Assembly: GCA_007745635.1 (NCBI GenBank)
Contig: CP036272.1
Span: forward strand, 5,055,498 to 5,119,497
DNA: 64,000 nucleotides
Source: Stieleria bergensis
Lineage (GTDB): Bacteria; Planctomycetota; Planctomycetia; Pirellulales; Pirellulaceae
Reading direction: 5' to 3'
Shown here: one piece after another, positions 52,027 through 61,476 of the stretch
How positions within the stretch are numbered: the stretch's first letter is position 1
How the letters are laid out: each line of letters begins with the position of its first letter
Position numbers and translations under genes: made by a program
The notes under the pieces: model-generated
Databases searched by the model: none
What the model was told of the DNA's origin: nothing
Seen by the model: only the letters and a program-made list of their open reading frames with translations

Positions 52027-54537
52027 TTAAGGGAGATCCGTTGACTGAAACTGAAACGGACGGCTGGCGACCACCGCTTGCACGATGTCCGCGACCTTAA
52101 AGCCACCGTCGCGAGTGGAGTCCACCATCGCGTCCACTTCACAACGATCGTCCGGAGTCAACTCGCGGCCGATTGCGAAGGTCAGCATGTGTTTGATCAT
52201 GGTTCGCGCCAAGGCTTCGCCTTCGGTTTGGCTCAGCACGCGGCTTAGCTCAGCACCGCCGTTGAAGGCTCGACCGTCAGGCAAGGCACCGCTGGCGTCG
52301 ATCGGCTGGCCTTGATCCTTGGTACGGTATCGTCCAATGGCATCAAAGTCATCCAACCCGAATCCCAATTGATCCATCACCTTGTGGCACGAGGCACAGG
52401 TTGAGCTTTCTCGGTGCAGCTCCAATTGCTCTCTTAGTGTAGCGTTTTCGCCGGCGGTTTTCGACTCTTCTAGCTCAGGAACCCCGGCTGGCGGCTCGGG
52501 AGCCTTAATTCCCAGCACACTTTCCAGAATCCATTTTCCCCGCAAAACCGGGCTGGTTCGCGTAGGCATGCTAGTCACCGTCAGCACGCTGGCATGGGAA
52601 AGCAACCCACGCCGAGGTGTATCGGTTAGCGAAACTTTGACAAATTCGCTGTCACCCTGGAGCTGTTTTTCGATCCCATAGAACTTAGCCAGCACTGGAT
52701 TGACGAACGTGTAGTCGGCAGACAACAGTTCACTCAATGGACGATTCTCGCGCAGCAAGTGCAGGAACAAACGCTGAGTTTCCTGGTTCATTGCCTGTTT
52801 AAGCGGGCCAGAAAACTCAGGAAACTTCGCCGCATCGGCCTCGTGGGTCTCCAAGTTTCGCAAGCCCAACCACTGGGCTGCAAAATCAGCTCCCAACGAA
52901 TCTGCCTTGGCATCGGTGATCATGCGAGCGACTTGCCGTGTCACTTCGTCGCCGCTGAGTTTTCCATCACGAGCTCGATTAAGCAAATTCTCGTCCGGAG
53001 TGCTGCTCCAAAGAAAATAGGATAGCCGCGAGGCCAGCTGATGCTGCGTTAGGGGCAGGTCGCCTGCTTCGTCGGGCTGGACATCGTTTTCAGCGGTTTC
53101 AACGCGAAACAAAAATCGCGGACTGACCATCAATGCAGACAATGCGATTTGCATGCTGCGGTGATAGGACTCGCCGCGTTTGGTCATCGCTTCAACTAAC
53201 TGAGCGTATGGCATGACTTCATCATCACTGACCGGACCTCGAAACATGAAACGCATCACAGGCTTCAGGTTCTCTGCCGACACTTTGGCAACATCGCGAT
53301 AACTTGAGCCACGTCGCGGGGGAACTCTGCGCACCAAGGCAAACTGTTTTGGCGGATAGGCCTCTGTTGGAAAACTGTGCGGGCCATTGACTTGGAAACT
53401 GCGAAACATGAACGGAAATTCGCCGCGATCGAATCGGCCACTTGGCTTTTGTGGCGTTTCCAAAGCCTTCAGCATTTCGCTCGCTCGCTTGGCATCGAGT
53501 GATTTGGCGACGTCCAAAACCGTTTCATTGACCTTCAATTCGCGTTCATCGAACACGGGGATCAGCAGCAATCGCTGCTTCCCTTTTTCCAGCTGCACGT
53601 CCTCACGCATGCTATCACTACCGCCGCCGCCGCCAAAGTATTTCAAACTGTCAACACCGATGACTTTGCCATCGGCGTTGCAAATGGCAACGCGAACAGG
53701 ATCCTGACTGTCTTCGCTGGTACCACCTCGCACACTGAACGTGTAACGGCCTGCGTAAGGAGCATCGACGTCAAAGAACGCGAACGCTTCTTCGGTCAAG
53801 AACCGACCGTTGAAGCTACCAATTTTGTAGTCGCCAAAAACGGGAATCCGATCCGGAGCGACGCTCAGATCCAACCGCGGCAACTCTCGAGGATCGATGA
53901 TCACTTTCTGGGACACGTCCTCGGCGGCGGTCATGTACTTTTCGACCAACATCGGGCTCAGAGAGAGCACATCGCCATTGTTATCAAATCCGGCTCCCAC
54001 TTCATCCGATGGGAACGTCTCCGCGGGCCGCAAATCCAGGCCGAATAGATCGCGGACGGTGTTGTTGTATTCGCTACGATTGAGCCGCCGGACGGTGACT
54101 TTGCCGGCTTTGGGAGTCAGATCGCAACTCGCCGAATAAAGCGTGGACTCCAACGCTTGCACCAGCTGTTTGCGATCCTCAATCTCAAGTTGCTCGGCAT
54201 CGACGGGAGGCATGGCGCCGAATTGCACCATTTCTGTGACTCGTCGAATCTCTGCCGCCGTCAGGTCGCTCAGCGTTTCATAAGGCGTCAGATCCAATCC
54301 AGCTTCCGCGTTGTCTGCATTGTGGCAATCGACACAGAAAGCCTGCATCAGCGGCAGACCATTGGCCTTCCAGGCCTGCAAGTTCTCCTGTTGCCGTGCC
54401 GCCTGCTGGGGTGTGTCCTCAGCCCCAGCGGTGGACAGCGCACCGCAACCGACCGCCGCGACCAAAGCAAACACCATGCGGGCCAGGCACGAGGTTTCAT
54501 TTCGAGCGTTTGAAGATTGGCCACTGCGAGCTGGCAT
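52027..54537 (-). CDS. Multi-domain DUF1587-DUF1595-DUF1592-DUF1588-DUF1585 cytochrome-like protein
   Basis: 836 residues from ATG 54537, with GGTGA 5 nt upstream; the frame opens at GTG 54588. Signal segment MVFALVAAVGCGALSTAGA. Order: CVDCHNADNAEAGLDL (heme-type motif), RRLNRSEYNNTVRDLFGLD (DUF1587), a carbohydrate-binding-like beta region (FAFFDVDAPYAGRYTFSVRG), LPLTQHQLASRLSYFLWSSTPDE (DUF1592), TRTSPVLRGKWILESVLG and a second CxxCH in CASCHKVMDQLGFGLDDFD (DUF1588), and a C-terminal DUF1585 with TFAIGRELTPDDRCEVD. The set is the standard planctomycete arrangement. Function undetermined; operon with DUF1552. Confidence 0.87.
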   Translation of the reverse strand: MPARSGQSSNARNETSCLARMVFALVAAVGCGALSTAGAEDTPQQAARQQENLQAWKANGLPLMQAFCVDCHNADNAEAGLDLTPYETLSDLTAAEIRRVTEMVQFGAMPPVDAEQLEIEDRKQLVQALESTLYSASCDLTPKAGKVTVRRLNRSEYNNTVRDLFGLDLRPAETFPSDEVGAGFDNNGDVLSLSPMLVEKYMTAAEDVSQKVIIDPRELPRLDLSVAPDRIPVFGDYKIGSFNGRFLTEEAFAFFDVDAPYAGRYTFSVRGGTSEDSQDPVRVAICNADGKVIGVDSLKYFGGGGGSDSMREDVQLEKGKQRLLLIPVFDERELKVNETVLDVAKSLDAKRASEMLKALETPQKPSGRFDRGEFPFMFRSFQVNGPHSFPTEAYPPKQFALVRRVPPRRGSSYRDVAKVSAENLKPVMRFMFRGPVSDDEVMPYAQLVEAMTKRGESYHRSMQIALSALMVSPRFLFRVETAENDVQPDEAGDLPLTQHQLASRLSYFLWSSTPDENLLNRARDGKLSGDEVTRQVARMITDAKADSLGADFAAQWLGLRNLETHEADAAKFPEFSGPLKQAMNQETQRLFLHLLRENRPLSELLSADYTFVNPVLAKFYGIEKQLQGDSEFVKVSLTDTPRRGLLSHASVLTVTSMPTRTSPVLRGKWILESVLGIKAPEPPAGVPELEESKTAGENATLREQLELHRESSTCASCHKVMDQLGFGLDDFDAIGRYRTKDQGQPIDASGALPDGRAFNGGAELSRVLSQTEGEALARTMIKHMLTFAIGRELTPDDRCEVDAMVDSTRDGGFKVADIVQAVVASRPFQFQSTDLP

Positions 54538-54894
54538 TTTCACCAGAAACCGAGCAGCCGCAATCACATGAACACGGGTCTGTGTCACAACGACGTTATC
54601 CTGAAATCAGAGGCGGGACCGCACCCGATCGGGTTGCGGCGGAAGGGAGGCATTCCTACGTCTCATTGTAGAGAAATGTCCAGCAAACACCAGAGAAACT
54701 TTCGCCCCACCCCTCGCCTGGCCAATCTGAGCCCTACTTTTTGCATCGCTCCGCTGCTGAACCCGATTTCGAACGAGGCGGCCCGAAAAAACCTGATCGG
54801 CCAACCGCCAGGCTGATGGGCAGCTTGGTGTAAAATGCGCGGCCTCCCCACCAACTCCTGGCCGTCGCCTCCCTTTCCTGCCCGAACATTGCAC
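54538..54894. other. Divergent promoter region with a near-perfect palindrome
   Basis: Separates the DUF1592-DUF1552 operon from the PVC dehydrogenase gene. Contains the palindrome at 54619-54639. The PVC frame opens at 54835. No clear -35/-10 pair was found. Confidence 0.4.
54619..54639. promoter_or_regulatory. Operator-like palindrome
   Basis: CCGCA-CCCGATCGGG-T-TGCGG: a perfect 10-bp centre inside matching 5-bp arms with one extra base. It sits between two divergent exported-protein operons, a plausible shared binding site. Confidence 0.4.
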
Positions 54895-57800
54895 ATGCCT
54901 GCCGCCCGCCTCCGCAAGCTTTCCCTCAGCCGACTTCTTTGCGCAATCGGTTGGATCAGTTTGACGATCAGTGGTATCCAACTCCACTCCGCTGAACCAG
55001 ACGAATTCGCCAAGCCTGTTCGGACCACTGAACCTCAAACACCGCAGCAGCAACTCGCCAGCTTTCGAGTCCCTGATGGCTTTGAAGTTCAACTGGTGGC
55101 GGCAGAACCGGCGATTGCCAAACCCATGAATCTAGCCTTTGATGCGCGAGGCAATCTTTGGGTGACCAGCAGCGCCGAATATCCGTACCCCGCAAAACTG
55201 GGCCAGGGATCGGATCGCATCACGGTGCTTTCCGACCTGGATGGAGACGGCTATCGCGAGCAAGCGGTGCAGTTTGCAGACAACTTAAACATTCCAATCG
55301 GTCTTTACCCATTGGGGTACGGAGCCATTTGCTTCAGCATTCCGAACTTGCTTCATCTGCGTGACACCGACGGCGATGGCAAAGCCGACCAACGAGAAGT
55401 TCTGTATGGACCGTTCGATACCAGTCGAGACACGCATGGGATGGTCAACGGTTTGCGGCGTGGCTTTGACGGTTGGCTGTATTGCTGCCACGGCTTTAAT
55501 AATCAAAGCCACGTGACCGGTGGCGATGGCAACCAAGTCCACATGCAATCGGGCAACACCTTTCGCGTCAAACTTGATGGTTCGCGGATCGAGCACTTTA
55601 CCAATGGGCAAGTCAATCCATTTGGTTTGTGCTTCGACCCATTGGGCAATCTGTTCAGCGCTGACTGCCATACCAAGCCAGTCAGTTTGCTGCTTCGCGA
55701 CGGCTATAGCCCCAGCTTTGGCAAACCACATGATGGCATGGGGTTCACGCCCGCAGTCATGGATCATCTTCACGGCAGCACGGCGATTGCAGGCATCGCA
55801 ATTTACAACGCACCGCAATTTCCAGCCGAATATCAAGGCAATAGTTTCGGCGGCAACGTCATGACAAGCCGCGTGAATCGCAATCGCTTGGAGTTCACCG
55901 ATGGCTCGTTCAAAGCCATTGCCGAAGAAGACTTCCTGAGTTGTGATGATCCATGGTTTCGTCCCGTTGATGTCAAAGTGGGGCCCGATGGCGCACTGTA
56001 TATCGCTGATTTTTACAATCGCATCATTGGCCATTATGAAGTGCCACTGGATCACCCCGGACGCGATCGCACCAGCGGTCGAATTTGGCGAGTGGTCTAC
56101 AAAGGCCACTCAGAAACAAAGCAACCCAAGTCAAAACAGCCAAAGACACCCAGTACCTTGCAAGACTGGGTGGCTCAACTCGGGCACCCAAACTTGCCAC
56201 AACGCATGGCGGCCTGTGACGTATTGGTTGACGAATACAAAGACAAGGCAGCGGCCTCGGTTGCACAACTGGTTGACACGACCGACAACGACGCGGCCGC
56301 CATTGGCGGATTATGGTACCTGCAACGCACCGGCCACTTGGCGACCGCACAGATCACAGCGCTGCTGAATTCGCCCAGCGTGCTGCGACGGACACATGCA
56401 CTGCGTGCCATCGCAGCCTCTCCATCACTGGTCCATGACAACGTTCAAGAGTGGATCGAAACAGGCCTCCAAGATGCGAATGCCAACGTCGTGCTCGCTG
56501 CTGCAGGGGCGGTACAAACGCACTCAAAAACGGTGACACCACAGGCTGTACTGGATTGCCTGCGTCAACATCCTTCCGCCGACTCGCACGTTCGGCATGC
56601 GCTTCGACTGGGATTGCGCCGGCAACTAGAAATTGCGTCTCAGTTCGCCAGCGTTGAATCAACGCAGAACCCCATCGACCAAGCGAACATTGTTTCGGTT
56701 TGCTTGGCGATCAAAACCGATTCCGCTGCCAATCATCTGGCCACGCATCTCTCGCTTGTCTCACAGTCATCAGACATCGACCTCAAGACGGTCGTCCGCA
56801 CGGCGGCAAGCCATGTGAGCCAATCCAAACTGACAGCCCTGATCGATCAGGCACGCGAGTTCTGCGGCGAAAACCAAGCATTGCAGGCTGAACTGCTGAC
56901 GGCCCTTCAACAGGGAGCAAAACAACAAGGCGAAGCAACGATGCCAGCTTCCTGGAACAGCTGGGCGAACGACGTTGTCAACACTCTGCTTGATGTCGAT
57001 TCTGAAACGGGAAAGCTAAACCCCAGTCAGGCTGACGTGGTTGGCTGGAGCCATGTCGCGGAACAAGATGACACGGGCCCCGATCCGTGGTCGCCAACGC
57101 GCCGCCGTCATAGCAGCGACGGAGCAGGGCCGCACTTGTTGATCAGCAGCTTGCCGGCCGGCGAAACACGTCGAGGCATTCGCCGTAGTCAGCCATTTAC
57201 TCTGCCACCCCAACTGTCATTCCTGGTTGCCGGTCACGACGGTTTCCCCGACAAGCCCGCCGGCAATCAGAATTTGGTTCGCCTGATCGATCAACAAACA
57301 CAACAGGTCATCGCCACCGCTGCTGCGCCACGCACCGACACCGCGACTCCAGTTGTCATTCAGGCCGGCGAGAACGCTGGGAAACAGGCGTTCATTGAAG
57401 TGGTTGATGCGGATCCAGGAACCGCCTACGCATGGATTGCCGTCGGCCAGTTTTCACTTCAGGGACTGAATCCTCAGCCGCTGCACCAGCGTCGTCTCCG
57501 TGCTGCCCAACTGACGATTGATTGGCAACTTGACAGTCCCAACCGTCACTTCGCGAATCTGATGATGCAAAGCCATCGAGCGGCGGACAGAGAGCTGTAT
57601 GCTCGCGCCGCCAGTGTCCGCTCACACACCGCGATCACCCACGGCATGGTCAAATGCTTGGGGATCGAAGCCCTGTCACGCCAAACCGTCGCCGAGGTTT
57701 CCCAGTTGCTCCCCAAAGTGATCGACAAGCAAGCGTCCATGACAGAAATCTGCAAGGGACTTGGCGACGTCACATCGGTGGTGTCGTTCGAAAATCAGAA

Positions 57801-58449
57801 AGCGATCGCGAAAGCACTTTCAGCAGACCAGGCCGGAGCGGCGGTTCTGCTAACGCTGGGCCAAACCGGTAAGATTGCCGCCTTGGCTATCGCTGATCCA
57901 GAAACAAACGCGCAGTGGAGTGTTGTTGCAGCGGCGGAGATCAAAGCCGACTTACAAACTCTGGCAAGCAACGCCAAACCACGCGACGAAGCGATCACAC
58001 AGTTCACTGAAAAAATCTTGACGTTATCGCGGCAGTCCCCCGGCACTGCACAAGCGGGGGCGGCGGTGTTTAAACAACACTGCGCAAACTGTCATCAAGT
58101 CGCAGGGCAGGGCGGCCAAGTCGGTCCCAACCTAGACGGCATCGCGGGCCGCGGCTGGGAACGAATTGCCGAAGACGTCCTGCAACCCAATCGCAACGTT
58201 GATGTGGCGTTTCGCAGCAGCACCCTATTGCTAGACGATGGGCGTGTGATCACCGGTTTGATCAAACGTCGTGAGGGACAGCAAACGATCGTCGTCGATA
58301 GCCAAGCGAAAGAGATCACCATCGCCAATGACCAGATAGAAGTCATTCGGCAGAGCAATCTGTCCCCAATGCCGAATAATTTGGCAGCAACGATCAAGCC
58401 CGATCAATGGGTTAACTTACTGGCGTATCTGATGTCTCTTAACAAGTAA
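54895..58449 (+). CDS. PVC-type dehydrogenase: propeller, HEAT repeats and C-terminal cytochrome c
   Basis: 1184 residues from ATG 54895; the frame opens at 54835. Signal peptide RKLSLSRLLCAIGWISLTISG. Residues ~40-400 form a PVC/NHL-type propeller related to glucose-sorbosone dehydrogenases (GFEVQLVAAEPAIAKPMNLAFDARGNLWV, DLDGDGYREQ, HLHGSTAIAGIAIY, DFYNRIIGHYEVPL). Then comes a helical HEAT-like part (~420-620), a variable beta region and a C-terminal cytochrome c with CANCHQ (~1063-1067), MPNN supplying a possible axial Met, and GRVITGLIKRREGQQ. Members are thought to oxidise a sugar-type substrate and pass electrons through the heme; unproven. Confidence 0.85.
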   Translation: MPAARLRKLSLSRLLCAIGWISLTISGIQLHSAEPDEFAKPVRTTEPQTPQQQLASFRVPDGFEVQLVAAEPAIAKPMNLAFDARGNLWVTSSAEYPYPAKLGQGSDRITVLSDLDGDGYREQAVQFADNLNIPIGLYPLGYGAICFSIPNLLHLRDTDGDGKADQREVLYGPFDTSRDTHGMVNGLRRGFDGWLYCCHGFNNQSHVTGGDGNQVHMQSGNTFRVKLDGSRIEHFTNGQVNPFGLCFDPLGNLFSADCHTKPVSLLLRDGYSPSFGKPHDGMGFTPAVMDHLHGSTAIAGIAIYNAPQFPAEYQGNSFGGNVMTSRVNRNRLEFTDGSFKAIAEEDFLSCDDPWFRPVDVKVGPDGALYIADFYNRIIGHYEVPLDHPGRDRTSGRIWRVVYKGHSETKQPKSKQPKTPSTLQDWVAQLGHPNLPQRMAACDVLVDEYKDKAAASVAQLVDTTDNDAAAIGGLWYLQRTGHLATAQITALLNSPSVLRRTHALRAIAASPSLVHDNVQEWIETGLQDANANVVLAAAGAVQTHSKTVTPQAVLDCLRQHPSADSHVRHALRLGLRRQLEIASQFASVESTQNPIDQANIVSVCLAIKTDSAANHLATHLSLVSQSSDIDLKTVVRTAASHVSQSKLTALIDQAREFCGENQALQAELLTALQQGAKQQGEATMPASWNSWANDVVNTLLDVDSETGKLNPSQADVVGWSHVAEQDDTGPDPWSPTRRRHSSDGAGPHLLISSLPAGETRRGIRRSQPFTLPPQLSFLVAGHDGFPDKPAGNQNLVRLIDQQTQQVIATAAAPRTDTATPVVIQAGENAGKQAFIEVVDADPGTAYAWIAVGQFSLQGLNPQPLHQRRLRAAQLTIDWQLDSPNRHFANLMMQSHRAADRELYARAASVRSHTAITHGMVKCLGIEALSRQTVAEVSQLLPKVIDKQASMTEICKGLGDVTSVVSFENQKAIAKALSADQAGAAVLLTLGQTGKIAALAIADPETNAQWSVVAAAEIKADLQTLASNAKPRDEAITQFTEKILTLSRQSPGTAQAGAAVFKQHCANCHQVAGQGGQVGPNLDGIAGRGWERIAEDVLQPNRNVDVAFRSSTLLLDDGRVITGLIKRREGQQTIVVDSQAKEITIANDQIEVIRQSNLSPMPNNLAATIKPDQWVNLLAYLMSLNK

Positions 58450-58506
58450 TCGCGGCCATGGCGTAAGCCACCGGCCTGCCAGCCAACATCGATTCCCAAA
58501 CCGTGG

Positions 58507-58527
58507 CTAACGCCAAAACCGGCTGAT
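58507..58527. repeat. Dispersed intergenic repeat (TTTTGGCGTTAG family), copy 3
   Basis: Reverse complement of the motif at 50425 and 50505 with one extra C (ctaacgccaaaaccggctga). A second copy lies 108 bp downstream. Confidence 0.85.
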
Positions 58528-58540
58528 ATTCGTGACTGAA

Positions 58541-58560
58541 CTCTCCCGCTGGCGGGAGAG
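58541..58560. terminator. Strong hairpin between convergent genes
   Basis: CTCTCCCG-CTGG-CGGGAGAG, a perfect 8-bp stem with a 4-nt loop. It lies between the convergent PVC dehydrogenase and Ni-SOD genes and could act as a terminator for both. Confidence 0.55.
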
Positions 58561-58614
58561 TCGAGCGTCAGCGAGGTGAGGGTGAAGTGGTTGGCAACGC
58601 CAACCGCCAACCAG

Positions 58615-58635
58615 CTAACGCCAAAACCGGCTGAT
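58615..58635. repeat. Dispersed intergenic repeat (TTTTGGCGTTAG family), copy 4
   Basis: Same sequence and orientation as 58507-58527, ending 8 bp before the sodN stop. Confidence 0.85.
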
Positions 58636-58642
58636 ATCCAGA

Positions 58643-59104
58643 TCAGTGAGAGTGCTCGAAGACTGGCTCTTTGCCTTCGTAAGCGCGATAGAAGTCAAAA
58701 ATAGACTTCTCAAGCGCCTTGGCTGTTTCGGGATCGGCCGATTGCTTGCACTTCATCGCGGCGACCATCACGGCGTGAGCGGCAGCTAGTTTCTTTGCGT
58801 ACCCTTCCGTGCCGGGCTTGATGCGTTGAGCCATGAAGTAAGACGCAATGGTCGTTTGAATCTTGGTGGCGTGATCTTCTTTGGTCATCACCCAGCGGAC
58901 GGTTTGATTGACAACCTGAGCGGAGGCTTTCGCGCCGGTGGCTTCGTTGATTTGTGCCTGAGCTTTGGCAATGGTGTGCTCGTCTTCCAACATGGACTCA
59001 AAGCGACGCTGATCTCCATAGATTCCACAAGGGACTTGGCAGTGGGCCAGGGCGATCGAAGCAGTCATCATCACAGCAAGCGAAGCAGTCAAAATTCGGA
59101 TCAT
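58643..59104 (-). CDS. sodN: Nickel superoxide dismutase with Sec-type signal peptide
   Basis: 153 residues from ATG 59104 (GTG 59113 would add three). Residues 1-20 (MIRILTASLAVMMTASIALA) are a classic signal peptide ending ALA. The mature protein then begins HCQVPCGIY, the nickel hook of Ni-SOD, in which the free N-terminal His1, Cys2 and Cys6 bind Ni. The rest is a four-helix bundle with conserved HTIAKAQAQI and HAVMVAAMKCKQ. Classical Ni-SODs expose His1 by removal of a short propeptide with SodX-type protease. Here Sec signal-peptidase cleavage could do both, placing the enzyme outside the cytoplasm. No sodX gene adjacent. Confidence 0.92.
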   Translation of the reverse strand: MIRILTASLAVMMTASIALAHCQVPCGIYGDQRRFESMLEDEHTIAKAQAQINEATGAKASAQVVNQTVRWVMTKEDHATKIQTTIASYFMAQRIKPGTEGYAKKLAAAHAVMVAAMKCKQSADPETAKALEKSIFDFYRAYEGKEPVFEHSH

Positions 59105-59466
59105 GGTTCTCACTCAGTGTCAAAAAATGGGGTCGTTATCAGACAATGGCTGTCAGGATCTGACCGGAAAAAGGAAAGGGATATCGGTCAGGCGAAATGC
59201 ACATGTCAGCACTACTATACTGTGTAATCAAGCGGACAAGCAACTAGGCGTCGCATGACCACAGGATTCGTGCGGATGGGTCTGACGGTCAGCGACGCGA
59301 GCGTTCCCGCATGGTTGCAAACGAACATTGGCAACCGCTACCATCGTGCCTCGTTCTGGCAATCAGACAGTGAACCGGACGCGGTGGGGCGTGTCTTGAG
59401 AAGAAAAGCAGATACAATTCGGAGCGTGATTCGCACCCTTCACTCACTCATTCACCCGGCACAGCA
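59105..59466. other. Divergent region upstream of sodN and nadE
   Basis: Contains GTCAG-GAT-CTGAC (59152-59164), an aaatgcac at 59195-59202 similar to the merC-region operator-like element, and a tatact-like AT stretch. A 71-codon + strand frame at 59255 is not supported. Confidence 0.4.
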
Positions 59467-61461
59467 TTGATTGGTCCCGACTTCGAACACGGAATCTTCC
59501 GCATCCAAGCGATTTCGCCTGCCACTCACGTCGGCAACCCCGGCGCCAACGCAGATGCCATCCTGAAGGCCTTGTCGCCGCAGGATGCCGACCTAGTCGT
59601 GCTCCCCGAGCTGGCATTGACGGGCTACACCTGCGGAGACCTCTTCGCCAATCAAGCCTTACTGTCCCATGCCAGCGAACAACTGGAACGTCTGGTGCTG
59701 GCCAGCGAAGGCAAACGGGCGATTTACGTTGTGGGGCTGCCACTGGTTGTCCAAGATCGCTTGATGAATGTCGCGGCAGTGTATGCCGATGGTGAACTGG
59801 CAGGCATTGTTCCCAAGAGCTACATACCGAACTACCGCGAGTTTTACGAGGCTCGTCATTTCCACCCCGCCGGACCAGCGGACCCCGAGACGGTCACGCT
59901 CGCTGACTGGGAAGTTCCCTTTGGAACAGATCTCTTGTTTCGCGTCGGCCAAGCACTCATCGGCGTTGAACTTTGCGAAGACCTTTGGATGCCGATTCCC
60001 CCGTCCAGTCGCGCGGCAGTTGCCGGTGCCAATGTCTTGGTCAATTTGTCCGCCAGCAATGAAACGATTGGCAAGGCAGACTGGCGGCGTCAACTGGTGC
60101 AATCGCAAAGCGGTCGTTGTCTGGCGGCGTATGCCTACGCTTCATCAGGAAGCGGTGAATCGACGTCAGACCTAGTCTTTGGCGGGCACTGCTTGATTGC
60201 CGAAAACGGTCGCTTACTGGGCGAGAGCAGACGGATTGGCGATGGTCTGACCCCGGAATGGGTTGCAGAAACCTCCGTGACCCAGGACATCGATTTACAG
60301 CGATTATCGCATGACCGGCGCACAACTGGATCATTTCACGTCGCTGCTGGCGACGCCGAAGAGGAATACCGGATCATCGATCTGCACGAAGCCGGCCAAG
60401 TCCAGCCAGCACCGACCCAACTGATGCGGCATGTTGATGCGCATCCCTTTGTGCCCTCCGCAAGCGCAGCACTGGCAGCTCGCTGTGCCGAAATCCTGGC
60501 GATTCAATCAGCTGGTTTGGTCAAGCGGTTGTCTTGCCTGCCCAAGGACAGCACCTTGTCGATCGGAGTCTCCGGTGGACTTGACAGTACCCTGGCGTTG
60601 CTCGTCGCCTTGCAAGCGGTCCAGGCGGCCGGCTGGTCACGCTCGTCAATCCGTGGCATCACCATGCCTGGCTTTGGCACGACAAAACACACTCTGCAAA
60701 GCGCTCAGAGCTTGATTGAAATCACCGGGATCAGTGGCGAAGAAATCGATATCCGCCAACAGTGCTTGGACACCTTTCTGTCGCTAAAACACTCACCGCT
60801 AGGCATCCCGATCGACGACAGCACGACGGTCGAATCCTTGCAGCAAGCGCTCAATGCCACTCCCGATGATGCTGGCGATTTAACGTTCGAAAACGTCCAA
60901 GCAAGAACAAGAACACTGCTACTGATGAGTCGCGGGTTTGTGCTAGGCACGGGCGACCTAAGCGAACAGGCACTCGGTTGGTCAACCTACAACGCTGACC
61001 ACATGTCGATGTACAACGTGAACACCTCGGTCCCGAAAACGTTGGTCCGGTTTCTCATCCGTCACGCCGCCGACCATTTGTTTGACCAACCGCTGCGTGA
61101 TGTGCTGTACCGAGTCGCTGAGACACCCATCTCGCCAGAGCTGCTGCCGCCCACTGCCGACGGGCAGATTCGACAGAACACCGAGGCATCGATTGGCAAT
61201 TACGAATTGCATGACTTTTTCTTGTATCACTTTGTTCGCAATGGGTTTGGTCGCGACAAGATTCTGTACTTGGCACAACAAGCATCGTTCGACCAGCCGT
61301 ATGAACAGGCAGCGATTGCCGCCACGCTGGACACCTTCATCAGTCGTTTTTATCGCAACCAATTCAAACGCAACTGCGTTCCCGATGGCCCCAAAGTCGG
61401 CTCCGTCAGCCTCTCACCGCGAGGCGATTGGCGCATGCCCAGTGATGGCGAACCCATTTAG
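59467..61461 (+). CDS. nadE: Glutamine-dependent NAD synthetase
   Basis: 664 residues from TTG 59467. The only upstream in-frame stop is at 59371 and no ATG or GTG lies between, so TTG is the practical start. N-terminal nitrilase-type glutaminase domain with catalytic Glu in VVLPELALTGYTCGD, Lys in VPKSYIPNYREFYEARHF and Cys in GVELCEDLWMP. C-terminal synthetase with the PP-loop SGGLDST (~376-382), GTGDLSEQALGWSTYNADHMSMYNVN and KRNCVPDGPKVG. It converts nicotinic acid adenine dinucleotide to NAD using glutamine. Normal two-domain length. Monocistronic. Confidence 0.94.
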   Translation: MIGPDFEHGIFRIQAISPATHVGNPGANADAILKALSPQDADLVVLPELALTGYTCGDLFANQALLSHASEQLERLVLASEGKRAIYVVGLPLVVQDRLMNVAAVYADGELAGIVPKSYIPNYREFYEARHFHPAGPADPETVTLADWEVPFGTDLLFRVGQALIGVELCEDLWMPIPPSSRAAVAGANVLVNLSASNETIGKADWRRQLVQSQSGRCLAAYAYASSGSGESTSDLVFGGHCLIAENGRLLGESRRIGDGLTPEWVAETSVTQDIDLQRLSHDRRTTGSFHVAAGDAEEEYRIIDLHEAGQVQPAPTQLMRHVDAHPFVPSASAALAARCAEILAIQSAGLVKRLSCLPKDSTLSIGVSGGLDSTLALLVALQAVQAAGWSRSSIRGITMPGFGTTKHTLQSAQSLIEITGISGEEIDIRQQCLDTFLSLKHSPLGIPIDDSTTVESLQQALNATPDDAGDLTFENVQARTRTLLLMSRGFVLGTGDLSEQALGWSTYNADHMSMYNVNTSVPKTLVRFLIRHAADHLFDQPLRDVLYRVAETPISPELLPPTADGQIRQNTEASIGNYELHDFFLYHFVRNGFGRDKILYLAQQASFDQPYEQAAIAATLDTFISRFYRNQFKRNCVPDGPKVGSVSLSPRGDWRMPSDGEPI

Positions 61462-61476
61462 CACGAAGAAACGATC

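Noticed and set aside
55285-56109. 274-codon minus-strand frame
   Set aside because: Antisense to the PVC dehydrogenase, whose propeller motifs are in the other strand.
59255-59470. 71-codon + strand frame between sodN and nadE
   Set aside because: Runs into the nadE start, no family or ribosome site; more likely the divergent promoter region.
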